A stretch of 64,000 nt of DNA from positions 1,674,001 through 1,738,000 of the forward strand of contig NZ_CP137134.1 of NCBI RefSeq assembly GCF_033095785.1, read 5' to 3'. This document shows positions 44,372 to 52,879 of this stretch, in pieces. The notes under the pieces were generated by a model. That model did no database searches and was not told the origin of the DNA. It worked only from the letters and a program-made list of their open reading frames with translations. A program made the translations under genes and the position numbers. The stretch's first letter is position 1. Each line of letters opens with the position of its first letter. Source of the DNA: Nitrosospira sp. Is2. GTDB lineage: Bacteria; Pseudomonadota; Gammaproteobacteria; Burkholderiales; Nitrosomonadaceae.

Positions 44372-44767
44372 TTAGGGCACATAACCGGAAAGCGCCAGAA
44401 ATTCCCCAACGGCAACGGTACCCGTAATTTCAGTAAGACTGTTGCGGAAGTTAAATTGCTGGGCCTTAAATTTCTCGAACCACTCAATTCCGGTCAACAA
44501 AAGACTTTCGCCATAGATATGGCCGACGCCGTGTGCCGAGTTCTTGAAACTGGGATGCTCATAGCAGTTCTCCGCAATCCGGTTTACCTTGAACACCGCA
44601 CAAAGAGAGAACGTCTTCGGACTGCGGCTTCCTTCGCCGCTGACCAGCCAAACCGTGCCGCCAGGCAGTTGACGAACTCCTTTTTTGGTAACTAGCCGGG
44701 GGCTTACAAGATCAGATGCCGAATAGCCCATATAATGGCTTTTGTGGTAATGAACAAAGTGGCGCAT
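44372..44767 (-). CDS. Hypothetical protein, last gene of the thermonuclease operon
   Basis: This 131-residue protein begins MRHFVHYHKSHYMGYSASD and has GGTVWLVSGEGSRSPKTFSL, GHIYGESLLLTGIEWFEKF and a C-terminal EITGTVAVGEFLAL. The pattern of short strands with a conserved tryptophan recalls small PUA/EVE-like domains found beside nucleases, but this is a by-eye resemblance only. It follows the 118-residue gene by 48 bases on the same strand, so it is probably cotranscribed with the thermonuclease. The long plus-strand frame over the same region is antisense and not called. Confidence 0.55.
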   Translation of the reverse strand: MRHFVHYHKSHYMGYSASDLVSPRLVTKKGVRQLPGGTVWLVSGEGSRSPKTFSLCAVFKVNRIAENCYEHPSFKNSAHGVGHIYGESLLLTGIEWFEKFKAQQFNFRNSLTEITGTVAVGEFLALSGYVP

Positions 44768-44815
44768 AGTCTTTTGGAGCTCAAAGCGGCCTGCTTATAT
44801 ACAGGGGGCCAGTCT

Positions 44816-45172
44816 TTATAATTGCCTTAGACGGCGGAGAAGCTCGCCGAGACGCACCATTGAAAAAACGGACAAAATTGCCTGCCATGCTATAACCTCG
44901 ATTTCGATATGTGCCGGGATTTGTAATGTCTCGCTGATCTTTTCGAGCATGCGTTTTTTGTCAGTGTTACTAGCGTGCGTAGTAATGTACCAGCCGCTTT
45001 TTTGGATCTGGCTCTGATAGCCAATAACGGGGTGGCGCGAGACGAGCGGGATGCCAGATAGGCGCATGCCTAGTTGACTGACTCGTTCCAATCCCATCCG
45101 CTCAAGCGCCGCAGAGAAGATTTTAGCGGCGTTGCCCCCGTTGATGGGCTGGTTAATGCTCAGTCTTCTCAT
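44816..45172 (-). CDS. Hypothetical 118-residue protein of the thermonuclease operon
   Basis: The product starts MRRLSINQPINGGNAAKIFS and has a middle segment QKSGWYITTHASNTDKKR and a hydrophobic C-terminal part near VIAWQAILSVFSMVRLG. I recognise no domain. Its ATG lies within the end of the 93-residue gene (overlap of 20 bases), which supports a real gene and coupling. Upstream in-frame codons exist but fall entirely inside the other gene. Confidence 0.55.
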   Translation of the reverse strand: MRRLSINQPINGGNAAKIFSAALERMGLERVSQLGMRLSGIPLVSRHPVIGYQSQIQKSGWYITTHASNTDKKRMLEKISETLQIPAHIEIEVIAWQAILSVFSMVRLGELLRRLRQL

Positions 45173-45434
45173 CCAGCCCCTGGAGAACGCTGCCCAACAC
45201 TCCGACAAGCGTTTCCATACCCTGAACAACCAGCTCCCGCTGCTGATCGCTAAGCTCAACTTGCTCGTCCATGAACATTCCGTCTCCTAGCGGCAATTCT
45301 CCATACTTAATTTGATAGTGTGCAAGGTTTATCGCAAGTATCCTTGCGCATTCCGCCAACTCCTCTTTGTCTGCAAGCTGAATCAGCTTTTCGACAAGCG
45401 CCATGTACTGCTCGACCTTGGAAAGATTAGGCAT
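45153..45434 (-). CDS. Hypothetical 93-residue helical protein of the thermonuclease operon
   Basis: The product starts MPNLSKVEQYMALVEKLIQL and is mostly helical, with LADKEELAECARILAIN, HYQIKYGELPLGDGMF and an acidic C-terminal end. Its ATG overlaps the end of the thermonuclease gene by eight bases. The upstream frame extension is a shadow of that gene. The two overlaps suggest a compact operon. I cannot assign a family. Confidence 0.6.
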   Translation of the reverse strand: MPNLSKVEQYMALVEKLIQLADKEELAECARILAINLAHYQIKYGELPLGDGMFMDEQVELSDQQRELVVQGMETLVGVLGSVLQGLDEKTEH

Positions 45435-45879
45435 AGCGGAGCCATTGAACAGCGGCGTGCCGTACAGATTTCCTCCACTCCCATGGCGGCATGGTGGGCG
45501 AGGGCTCGCTCCATAACCCGCGCCCTGCTGCTTTTGCATCATACTGCAGCACGTAGAGGTTATGATCCTTGGCGTATTTGCGATATACCCAGGCCATGCC
45601 ACGGTTCACCTGTTCAGCATTGGCATCAACGCCGTCGCAGGTGACAGGGGCAACCGTGCGCCCGTACCGATCCTTCGCCCGAGGTTTTATTTGAGCCTGC
45701 TTCCCGAAGCACAATTCCGAGAGCGATTGTTTCGACTTCGCGCCAAAGGGCTGCCGAGCTTCGGGCGCATCGATTTCGGCGAGGCGGATCTTCACCTGCT
45801 GCTTATTTTCATTCAGGACGGTCAGGGTGTCGCCATCACTGATACCGATTACCGTTGCGAAAAAGAGAGCGGAAAGCAT
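45427..45879 (-). CDS. Thermonuclease (staphylococcal nuclease-like)
   Basis: SNase-type enzymes are calcium-dependent nucleases of DNA and RNA. The 150-residue product has the OB-fold start VIGISDGDTLTVLNENKQQ, the catalytic arginine and glutamate in IRLAEIDAPEARQPFG, and the second arginine in DRYGRTVAPV. The end has NAEQVNRGMAWVYRKYAKD and PPWEWRKS. The first 10 residues (MLSALFFATV) are hydrophobic but too short for a normal signal peptide, so export is uncertain. It heads a leftward four-gene cluster, and a degraded second copy lies at 42597. Confidence 0.88.
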   Translation of the reverse strand: MLSALFFATVIGISDGDTLTVLNENKQQVKIRLAEIDAPEARQPFGAKSKQSLSELCFGKQAQIKPRAKDRYGRTVAPVTCDGVDANAEQVNRGMAWVYRKYAKDHNLYVLQYDAKAAGRGLWSEPSPTMPPWEWRKSVRHAAVQWLRYA

Positions 45880-46264
45880 TAACTTGGCACCATTACTTTT
45901 TCAAAGCAATGATCTGGTCTACTCGATTTCGCCATCGTATTGCACTTCACAGATTATTCATCACCGCTGATGTCCCGTCCACGGGCGTCCTAAAACTTTC
46001 CGTAGGCAAATGGCAATATGTCCGCGGCGACATGAAACACGGCTACACCCAGCCTGGATCCGCCTTGTGCGCACTTGCATCTTCACTGAACGTGCGCCTA
46101 ATTCCTATTGGACTGAAGTATGAGGTCATCAGGGAAAGCCAACCTGTACTCGTAACAAGCTTTGTTTTGCGGTCCCCTCGCGCATTCGCTTACACGTGCA
46201 TGCTCCGACACGGTATGGCGTCCTCGCCTGTACACAGTAGTCTTCAACACGGAGCCGCGTTCGG
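45880..46264. other. Spacer without a supported gene
   Basis: These 385 bases lie upstream of the thermonuclease gene and of the ParD remnant and should include the promoter of the former. A long plus-strand frame spans the area, but it also runs across the ParDE remnants in the wrong frame and is not coding. Confidence 0.45.
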
Positions 46265-46465
46265 ATGCGCATTAATTATCACAGCCGAACCCGCACTACC
46301 TTCTTTTGGAAGTTTCGCAGGGCGCAGCGCGATCAAATCATCGCTGAACTGGGACGGCAATGGGACGCGGGCATTGCCAGCGGTCTGGCAACAGAGGGCA
46401 ATGAAGCCTTCTCCCGCGTTCGAGCCCGGCTGGATGCGAAGCTCTCCGGCCACCGCCCTGCATGA
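46265..46465 (+). pseudogene. ParD-type antitoxin, C-terminal remnant
   Basis: The last part of the 66-residue frame, IIAELGRQWDAGIASGLATE and NEAFSRVRARLDAKLSG, matches the C-terminal helix of ParD/CC2985 antitoxins, which wraps the toxin. The N-terminal ribbon-helix-helix DNA-binding part is not recognisable; the first 30 residues look unrelated. It overlaps the ParE remnant by four bases, the usual coupling of such pairs. Confidence 0.65.
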
Positions 46466-46753
46466 CGTTTTACCTCAGGCCTCAGGCCCGAGGCAGACCT
46501 GGAGGATATCGCGCTTTATATCGCGGAAGACAATGTCCAGGCTGCGCGACGATGGATCGAGGACATGCATGCTCTTTGCCAACAGCTTGGCGAGATGCCT
46601 TCCATGGGAGTGGCCAAATCCTCTATTCGACTCGGATTGAGAATGCTGCCAGCGGGTAGCTATCTGATTCTCTACCAGTAAGTCGATAAAGGCGTTGAAA
46701 TTGCCCGGGTGCTCCACGGCGCGCGCAATGGCAAGACCTTTTATTGGCAATGA
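46462..46753 (+). pseudogene. ParE-type toxin, frameshifted and interrupted
   Basis: The sequence begins MTFYLRPQA, then shifts frame and reads EADLEDIALYIAEDNVQAAR, RWIEDMHALCQQLGEMPSMG and MLPAGSYLILYQ, a RelE/ParE toxin. An in-frame TAA at about 46678 replaces what is normally a glutamate codon, followed by VDKGVEIARVLHGARNGK and a stop at 46753. Two lesions therefore inactivate it. With the truncated ParD this is a dead toxin-antitoxin module. Confidence 0.85.
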
Positions 46754-47297
46754 TGGCTGCTGAAGATCTTGGGGCTTAAAGCGCTGCATTGGGGCGCGAA
46801 TTGGAAATTGGGCTGCCCTCAGGATCTCCCTGCACACGACCATCAATGGGAAAAATGTCTCGGTACCCGCCTTGTCATCCGGAATATAACTTATCAAATA
46901 GATAAGCGGTAACTGGATTGGCTTTCGCCAATCGTCCGGCTCCAATCGTCCGGCTCACTGCACTTGAACCATGGACAACTCTGATGGATAGCCTGATGGA
47001 CGGAACCATCCGCGTCCACGAAGTTTTCCACAGCGGTTGCCCACAGGCCCCCCGGACTTCAATTATACAAACGAAAAGCCTGACGCGGCCGTGGGCCTTG
47101 CCCTATTAAATCGCAGGCAATTTAGAAGATTTTCTAGCACCTTGTTCGATCCCTGCTGCATAGGAATGACGGACTACAGGCTTGTCTCCAGGAAGATCCT
47201 TGAGAACAAATGACAGCCCTCTTTTGATTATGGATATGTCACGAGCAGCTGACAAGCAACCAACGCGATGCCGCCCTGAAGACCAACCATGCGGGGC
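46754..47297. other. Spacer without a supported gene
   Basis: No gene is supported in these 544 bases. Short frames on both strands lack motifs or good starts. Confidence 0.45.
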
Positions 47298-47579
47298 TCA
47301 GTCGCCATCTTCATTCTCCCGCGCAAGTTGCGACTTGAGATGATAGGCATCGATGTCAAAGTCTTTGCTGTCCGAGACCGCGGCCAGTACCAGGGGCGTA
47401 ACGCGCTCCCGCTCCTCCTCGGTCTCGAAGTTTGTGAAGTTGGCCGCAGCTGCCTCGGCGAACAGTTTCTCCGTCAGCCGTTTTGCCTTTACTTCATGAC
47501 TCTCTATGTCGGGATTGGCGCCGGGAGGGATGTTTTCCTCGATCCATGTGTCGACCCACCTCAGGAAGCGATTGCTCAT
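47298..47579 (-). CDS. Small hypothetical protein, possibly DUF768-like
   Basis: The 93-residue product starts MSNRFLRWVDTWIEENIPPG and continues HEVKAKRLTEKLFAEAAAAN, then has an acidic helical part and the tail ARENEDGD. The beginning, a short helix with WIEENIP, and the layout resemble DUF768 proteins common in rhizobia. The match is by eye. It lies next to a dihydroxyacetone kinase that also looks alphaproteobacterial, so the two may have been acquired together. Confidence 0.6.
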   Translation of the reverse strand: MSNRFLRWVDTWIEENIPPGANPDIESHEVKAKRLTEKLFAEAAAANFTNFETEEERERVTPLVLAAVSDSKDFDIDAYHLKSQLARENEDGD

Positions 47580-47715
47580 GACTGCCCACCCATCTTCTGC
47601 GTTGAGTTCGGCGCCGGTCGCCCCTCATGGGAGCATTTTACCGATGATAAAATAGGTTATCAAGGGCAAAAGCTACCGTCACCGTCTATCTGAATTAATG
47701 ATTCCTGGCCCTGGG

Positions 47716-47825
47716 GGCTCTGTTGCAAAAAATAAGAAACAGCTATATTTTTAATAGTTAACTAAATATTTTTTAATAACTTTTAAATTCACTTTTTATC
47801 AAAAATCATTTTTTGCAACAGAGCC
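47716..47825. mobile_element. 110-bp AT-rich MITE with 18-bp perfect inverted repeats
   Basis: The ends are exact inverted copies: GGCTCTGTTGCAAAAAAT at 47716-47733 and its reverse complement at 47808-47825. The ends resemble the terminal repeats of IS6/IS26-family elements (GGCACTGTTGCAAA, GGTTCTGTTGCAAA). The interior is about 85% A/T and too short for a transposase. No matching eight-base target duplication is seen. The right end is six bases before the dihydroxyacetone kinase start, so the element may supply its promoter. Confidence 0.85.
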
Positions 47826-47831
47826 GAAAAC

Positions 47832-49448
47832 ATGACCCAGTTCATCAACACCAAAGAAAACATCGTCACCGAAGCCGGGGATGGTCTGGTCGCGGCGTCT
47901 GGCGGTAAGCTGGCGCGGCTCGACGGCTATCCGCATATACGGGTGGTCGTACGCAATGACTGGGACAAGTCCAAGGTCGCGTTGATCTCGGGAGGCGGAT
48001 CGGGCCACGAACCGGCACATGTGGGTTTCGTCGGGGAAGGGATGCTGACGGCTGCGGTGTGCGGCGACATCTTCGCCTCGCCGACAGTCGACGCGATACT
48101 GGCAGGCATCCTTGCCGTGACGGGATCGTCCGGCTGCCTGCTCATCGTCAAGAATTATACCGGTGACCGATTGAATTTCGGGCTGGCAGCCGAACGCGCT
48201 CGCCAGTTTGGCTTGAATGTCGAGATAGTCATCGTCGACGATGATGTGGCGTTGCCCGACTTGCCCCAAGCCCGCGGGGTCGCCGGCACGCTTTTCGTGC
48301 ACAAGATAGCCGGCGCGTTGGCCGAGAATGGTGCCGACTTGGCGCCCGTCGCCGCGGCCGCGCGCAAGGTCGTGTCAAAGACAAAAAGTATCGGCATGTC
48401 GCTAAACACCTGCACCATCCCAGGTTCGCCAAAGGAGGATCGCATCCCGCCCGGCATGGCCGAGCTTGGGCTTGGCATCCACGGTGAAGCCGGGGTTGAG
48501 CAGGTCGAGTTCAAGGACGCGACCGAAGCTGTCGCTGCCATGGTCGAGCGCCTGTCAGCTGCAATGGAAGAAAGGCCGCATGTCGCTATGGTCAACAATC
48601 TCGGCGGCACGTCGGTCATCGAGATGTCGATCATCCTCAACGAAATCCGGCGGTCGGCGATTGGCGAGCGGATAACCCACGTCATCGGGCCGGCGGCCAT
48701 GATGACATCGCTCGACATGCATGGCTTCTCGATTTCGGCCTATCCTGCCGACGATGCCGAGATCGCCCTGCTCAAGCAGCACACGCCGCTGGCGGCATGG
48801 CCACGGGTCTCGCGGCTAGGCCAGATCGCGATTCAGCCGCTTCCGGACGGCCTGACCGCTGTCGTTCCGATGCCCTCGATGCACAAGCCGACCAGGGAGT
48901 TCCTGACCAGTTGCTGCGAAGTTCTGATCGCCGCCGAGAGCGACCTCAACGCGCTCGACGCGAAGTCAGGCGATGGCGACACCGGCAGCACGCTAGCCGG
49001 AGCGGCACGCGCCCTGATCAGCGCCGTGGACCGATTGCCGCTTGCCGACCATACCCAGCTCTATCGAGCCATTGGCTTGGAGCTTTCCCAAACCATGGGA
49101 GGCTCGTGCGGGGTGCTCCTCGCGATCTTCTTCGCCGCAGCGGGCGATGCCGCCTCAAGCGGCTTGCCAATGCGCGAAGCGTTGCAGGCCGGGTTGCGGA
49201 GAATGCAGGAGATCGGCGGGGCACGTCCGGGTGACCGCACCATGGTCGATGCCCTTGCGCCGGCCCTTGATGCCCTGGACGAGAGCCTGCCCGAGGCGGC
49301 GAAAGCCGCGCGTGCGGGTGCCGATCGCACTGCCCACATGAGCAAGGCGAATGCGGGCCGCGCCTCCTATGTCAATGCCAAGCATTTGGTCGGTCACGCT
49401 GATCCAGGTGCTGAGGCGGTCGCGCGACTGTTTGAACACTTGGCCTAA
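47832..49448 (+). CDS. Dihydroxyacetone kinase, fused DhaK-DhaL
   Basis: The 538-residue protein phosphorylates dihydroxyacetone with ATP. The N-terminal DhaK part has GGGSGHEPAHVGFVG near residue 50 and the histidine that binds substrate covalently (about H217) in GLGIHGEAG. The C-terminal DhaL part has the ATP/metal site GDGDTG near residue 380 and QTMGGSCGVLLAIFF. The fused, ATP-dependent type is typical of eukaryotes, Citrobacter and rhizobia. Codon use is richer in GC than the neighbours, which suggests transfer. A glycerol facilitator-type channel lies 10 kb away. Confidence 0.93.
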   Translation: MTQFINTKENIVTEAGDGLVAASGGKLARLDGYPHIRVVVRNDWDKSKVALISGGGSGHEPAHVGFVGEGMLTAAVCGDIFASPTVDAILAGILAVTGSSGCLLIVKNYTGDRLNFGLAAERARQFGLNVEIVIVDDDVALPDLPQARGVAGTLFVHKIAGALAENGADLAPVAAAARKVVSKTKSIGMSLNTCTIPGSPKEDRIPPGMAELGLGIHGEAGVEQVEFKDATEAVAAMVERLSAAMEERPHVAMVNNLGGTSVIEMSIILNEIRRSAIGERITHVIGPAAMMTSLDMHGFSISAYPADDAEIALLKQHTPLAAWPRVSRLGQIAIQPLPDGLTAVVPMPSMHKPTREFLTSCCEVLIAAESDLNALDAKSGDGDTGSTLAGAARALISAVDRLPLADHTQLYRAIGLELSQTMGGSCGVLLAIFFAAAGDAASSGLPMREALQAGLRRMQEIGGARPGDRTMVDALAPALDALDESLPEAAKAARAGADRTAHMSKANAGRASYVNAKHLVGHADPGAEAVARLFEHLA

Positions 49449-49514
49449 TTTTAGATCATAAGCATCTATTTATCTCATGGCGCCACCTCCGCCATAAGTG
49501 AATCACATCTGATC

Positions 49515-49766
49515 CTATTCGTGAACCATGAGATTAATGAGTTCTGAGCCTAGTAAGGTGTGCATCCAAAAGCGGATAGTCATCCTTCGGACGGTTTTCC
49601 CCTGTTCCCGAATAACGATATTCACCTCGTTGCCATGTACAGGGTATAGTGGATCGTCAAGGGTCTCCTTAGCTTGGGTTCGAGGAATTGAACGGGCTAC
49701 TATCCTCAAGTTAATTGCGGCCTTTGCCTTTGTTATTGGTAACACGCTCTTTCCGAGCTCGGGCAT
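49515..49766 (-). CDS. Small hypothetical protein after umuC
   Basis: The 83-residue frame starts MPELGKSVLPITKAKAAINL and has VARSIPRTQAKETLDDPLYP and HGNEVNIVIREQGKTVRR. The middle has the alternating strand pattern of small RelE-like or DUF4258-like proteins, but I cannot identify it. It starts six bases after the umuC pseudogene stop. The initiation site is weak. It may be a real gene of the SOS-controlled unit or just an open frame. Confidence 0.4.
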   Translation of the reverse strand: MPELGKSVLPITKAKAAINLRIVARSIPRTQAKETLDDPLYPVHGNEVNIVIREQGKTVRRMTIRFWMHTLLGSELINLMVHE

Positions 49767-49772
49767 TCCGTA

Positions 49773-51059
49773 TTATCTCACCACTGGCAACTCGCTCCAG
49801 TCTCCCGTGTAGTTCGGGCTTTTGAAGCTGCGCCGCATGGACCACGTACTGTCGACTCCCTCCGAGGCAAGATGAATGGTGCTGCGCCGGTACTTCCCGT
49901 TGATACGATCCACGGTGTCCATCAACCGGCCTGATTTGTTGCCGCTCGGCGAGTATGCGAACATATCTATTTGCCGACCTTCTTGCAGGACCAGTTCCGA
50001 CAGCATTACTCCCGACTTCTGGTAGTACACTTCGGGCAGGTATATCCTCTTCAACAGCCACAGCGCCGCATTCGTGATTTGCGACTGCATTCCGTGGGTG
50101 CTGGAAGAGCAATGGTCTCGGTTCGGCCATAGAACTCTGCCTGATCGAAGGGGCTGTTCTGGATGAATACAGAAACGGCGCTGGCAAATAGGCCCTGCTT
50201 GCGCAGCCGCTGGGCGGCGTTGGCAGCATGATAGCTGATCGCTTCCTGTAGCTCCTGCAGGCTCTCCACCCTTTGCCCGAACGAGCGCGAGCTCATGACT
50301 TGCTTCGCAATGACTGCCGCCTCTTCCAGCTCGAGCCACGGCTCACCATTGAGTTCCTGCATGGTGCGCTGTATGACGGTGCCAAACCTGTCCCGAATCC
50401 TCCTGAGATTGGCTCGCTTGAGTCTCAACACGTTTTCCACGCCCAATGCTTTAAGGCTGTTCTCCAGCCTTCGACCTATTCCCCAGACGGAAGAGACCGG
50501 AAGCTTCTCCATTACCGCATCCATTTCGACATTGCTCATCTGGGTGAAATCGCACACACCGTTCAGTTGGGGCTGCTTTTTGGCGTAGTGGTTTGCAAGC
50601 TTGGCCAGTGTCTTGCTGTGGCCTATCCTTAGCATATCGGCAGTCCCGTCCATTGCGTCACCGTCTCTTTTATCTCGCGCCCATCGGCTACGAGGTCCCG
50701 CTTGATGCCGGTCAGTCGAGGAAGCACTCGTCAATGGAATAGACTTCCTGTCTGGGGCTGAACTGGCTTAACGTGGCCATGAAGCGGTTGCTCATGTTGG
50801 CGTACAGCTCATAGTTGGAGGAGAAGGCAACCGCCCCTATCTCTTTTGCCTGCTCTTCCACTTCAAACCATGGGCCTGCCATCCTGATCCCCAACGCCTT
50901 GGCTTCCCTGCTTTGGGCAATGACACAGCCATCGTTATTGGAGAGAACGACTACAGGTGAATTCCTGAGATCAGGTCGGAAGACTTTCTCGCACGAGGCA
51001 TAGAAGGAATTGGCATCAGCCAGTGCAAGGACAGGTCTACTTGGCTTCGTTGATGACAT
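49773..51059 (-). pseudogene. umuC: UmuC, error-prone DNA polymerase V subunit, frameshifted
   Basis: UmuC with cleaved UmuD makes the translesion polymerase V. The N-terminal frame (50712-51059) has the catalytic motifs DANSFYASCE and YSIDECFLD, then stops. A second frame carries IGHSKTLAKLANHYAKKQ and the mid-protein VWGIGRRLENSLKALG, and a third carries NAALWLLKRIYLPEVYY to the end near 49773. At least three small indels lie near 50712, 50640 and 50090. The N- and C-terminal pieces share a frame. The gene is thus inactive as it stands. Confidence 0.88.
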
Positions 51060-51588
51060 AGGTCACCACGCCGAAGATGACCAGCTCCTGCCCTTCCTTC
51101 AGGACAATCGGCTCGTTGAGGGGGTTCTCTGACAGGAGCTTGATGACCCCGCTGCGCTTGTACAGGCGCTTGACCATCCATTCCCCATCCACGTCGGCAA
51201 TGACAATGTTGGAGGACTTGGGCCTAAGCGAGCGGTCGACGATCAATGTTGCGCCATCGAAGATGCCGGCCCCGATCATGGAATCGCCCTTGACCGTAAA
51301 GAAGAAGGTAGCGGGCGGGTTGGCAATGAAGCGATCATTCAAGTCGAGCGTCTTCTGCTCGTAGTCCTGAGCAGGGGATGGAAAGCGGGACTGGCCGGCC
51401 AGTATCTTGCCGCTATAAATGGGACGCGGAAGCGGCCGGGGATTGGAGATGGCCTGGGGAAACTCGGCGTCGGTGCTATTGTTGTCCTGGCTTGACGCCT
51501 TGCGAAAGGGCTCGAGATAAACCAGGACATCGGACTTGAGGCTGGCAGGAACACGGATGACGGATGTTTTCTCCCCGTACGGGCTCAT
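51037..51588 (-). CDS. umuD: UmuD-type SOS mutagenesis protein (LexA-fold autopeptidase)
   Basis: UmuD is cleaved at Ala-Gly with RecA help and then activates UmuC. The 183-residue product has the cleavage site A64-G65 (KILAGQSRFPSP), the catalytic serine S103 (VKGDSMIGAG) and lysine K140 (DVDGEWMVKRLY). Its N-terminal region is about 45 residues longer than the 139-residue E. coli protein (MSPYGEKTSVIRVPASLK...). It overlaps the umuC start by 23 bases, as expected for the operon. A LexA box lies 61 bases upstream. It appears intact although umuC is broken. Confidence 0.9.
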   Translation of the reverse strand: MSPYGEKTSVIRVPASLKSDVLVYLEPFRKASSQDNNSTDAEFPQAISNPRPLPRPIYSGKILAGQSRFPSPAQDYEQKTLDLNDRFIANPPATFFFTVKGDSMIGAGIFDGATLIVDRSLRPKSSNIVIADVDGEWMVKRLYKRSGVIKLLSENPLNEPIVLKEGQELVIFGVVTYVINEAK

Positions 51589-51648
51589 CGATTTCTTTGG
51601 ACCGGAGCCTTCTCTTCTGCCGCAAGTGCAGCCACGCTTGCTATCCTC

Positions 51649-51666
51649 ACTGAACAATGTAACAGT
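51649..51666. promoter_or_regulatory. LexA box upstream of umuD
   Basis: ACTG-N10-CAGT at 51649-51666 (inner bases AACAATGTAA) matches the ACTG-N10-CAGT core of the proteobacterial SOS operator. It is 61 bases before the umuD start, where LexA operators usually lie. An overlapping inverted repeat, CTGAACA...TGTTCAG, lies at about 51650-51672. SOS control is therefore expected. Confidence 0.85.
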
Positions 51667-51829
51667 GTTCAGTCTGGCACGAAATCGTCCTTTCCGAATG
51701 CTGAGTCGGGCATCTTTGGCACGATGTGGATGGGATGCAATTCTGTTACTGTCCAACTTTCCCATACTAGGCTACTTCCTATCTTTTTATATCAGCCTTG
51801 GCGGTACGGACTAGCGATAGAGCGCAACG

Positions 51830-52759
51830 CTATATTGCGTCACATTCCAGACGTGACAACTCGACTAAATGATCAGCGGTAGAACCAACGCCGCCACACA
51901 CGATAACCAATACCGTTTTATATCCTGATAACGCCGCAACTTTTTCGTAGACTGCAGCAAGCGCAACGCCGCACGCAGGCTCAACCACAATTCCATGATC
52001 TCGCAAAAACTGCAAAGAAGCAGAAACGGCCATCCGGTCCGGCAACACAACGCTTTGGATACAGTGCTCTCTTGAGTATGCCAATGCTTGTTCACAAACT
52101 ATGCGCGCTCCTAGCGTCGTCGCAATACTCGATATATTTGCAAGCTCGATAAGGAATCCTGCGTTTAAGGATTTCCCATAGGAGTCTGCACCTTCAGTCT
52201 CAACAGCGATGACAGGTATATCGGCACCTCCATTCCGCTTCAATCCTTCTATAACACCGCACAGGAGACCGCCGCCCCCAACTGACAGAACGATCGCATC
52301 AGGCTTTAGACCAGCACGGAATATTTCATCAATTAGACTGGCATGACCTCTCCAAATCAGCGGGTCATCGAAAGGATGTATATATGCATCGGCAGGTTGC
52401 ATGAGCGACAGTGCAAATCGGTGTGCTTCGTCCAAAGACTTCCCCTGGACTATAACTTCCGCGTTCTCTAAACACATTAAATTTACCGCCCGCTTTGAGG
52501 CTGTCTCCGGCACGATGACGATTACAGGAACCGAAAGACGCCGCCCAGCAAAAGCGACCGCGAGCCCCGCATTCCCGCCTGATGACGCAATGAAGCGTTT
52601 TGCTCCTCGTTTTAAATATTCTTCGCATGCATACCCGATTCCTCTGGTCTTGAAAGAGCCGGATGGCTGCGCGGATTCCATTTTCAGCCAAATGGATTGG
52701 CCCACTTTATGGCTTATCGAGCGGGATTCAATTAGTGGTGTTTCAATATGTAGCGGCAT
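51830..52759 (-). CDS. PLP-dependent serine/threonine dehydratase-like protein
   Basis: The 309-residue protein is a fold type II PLP enzyme. The PLP lysine is K37 in QPSGSFKTRG, the phosphate loop is SSGGNAGLA, and SVGGGGLLCG binds the cofactor phosphate. The end has IVCGGVGS in place of the usual TGG. Its length and start MPLHIETPLIESR resemble the short, single-domain serine dehydratases, which lack the regulatory C-terminal domain. Deamination of serine or threonine to a keto acid and ammonia is the likely reaction. Confidence 0.85.
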   Translation of the reverse strand: MPLHIETPLIESRSISHKVGQSIWLKMESAQPSGSFKTRGIGYACEEYLKRGAKRFIASSGGNAGLAVAFAGRRLSVPVIVIVPETASKRAVNLMCLENAEVIVQGKSLDEAHRFALSLMQPADAYIHPFDDPLIWRGHASLIDEIFRAGLKPDAIVLSVGGGGLLCGVIEGLKRNGGADIPVIAVETEGADSYGKSLNAGFLIELANISSIATTLGARIVCEQALAYSREHCIQSVVLPDRMAVSASLQFLRDHGIVVEPACGVALAAVYEKVAALSGYKTVLVIVCGGVGSTADHLVELSRLECDAI

Positions 52760-52879
52760 TCAAAAGAGATCTCCAATGAGATGCGAACAGCTAACCTGGG
52801 GCCCGTGCCACAGAATCAAGTCGTACTGTTTCATCCAGTTCTAGCCAGCTTCACCGCTGAGCTCCTGAGCCAATCCAAA

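Noticed and set aside
44354..44695. Plus-strand 113-codon frame opposite the 131-residue gene
   Set aside because: It has no ribosome-binding site, and the minus strand has the operon context.
45855..46640. Long 261-codon plus-strand frame
   Set aside because: It crosses the ParDE remnants in the wrong frame and shows no protein-like motif.
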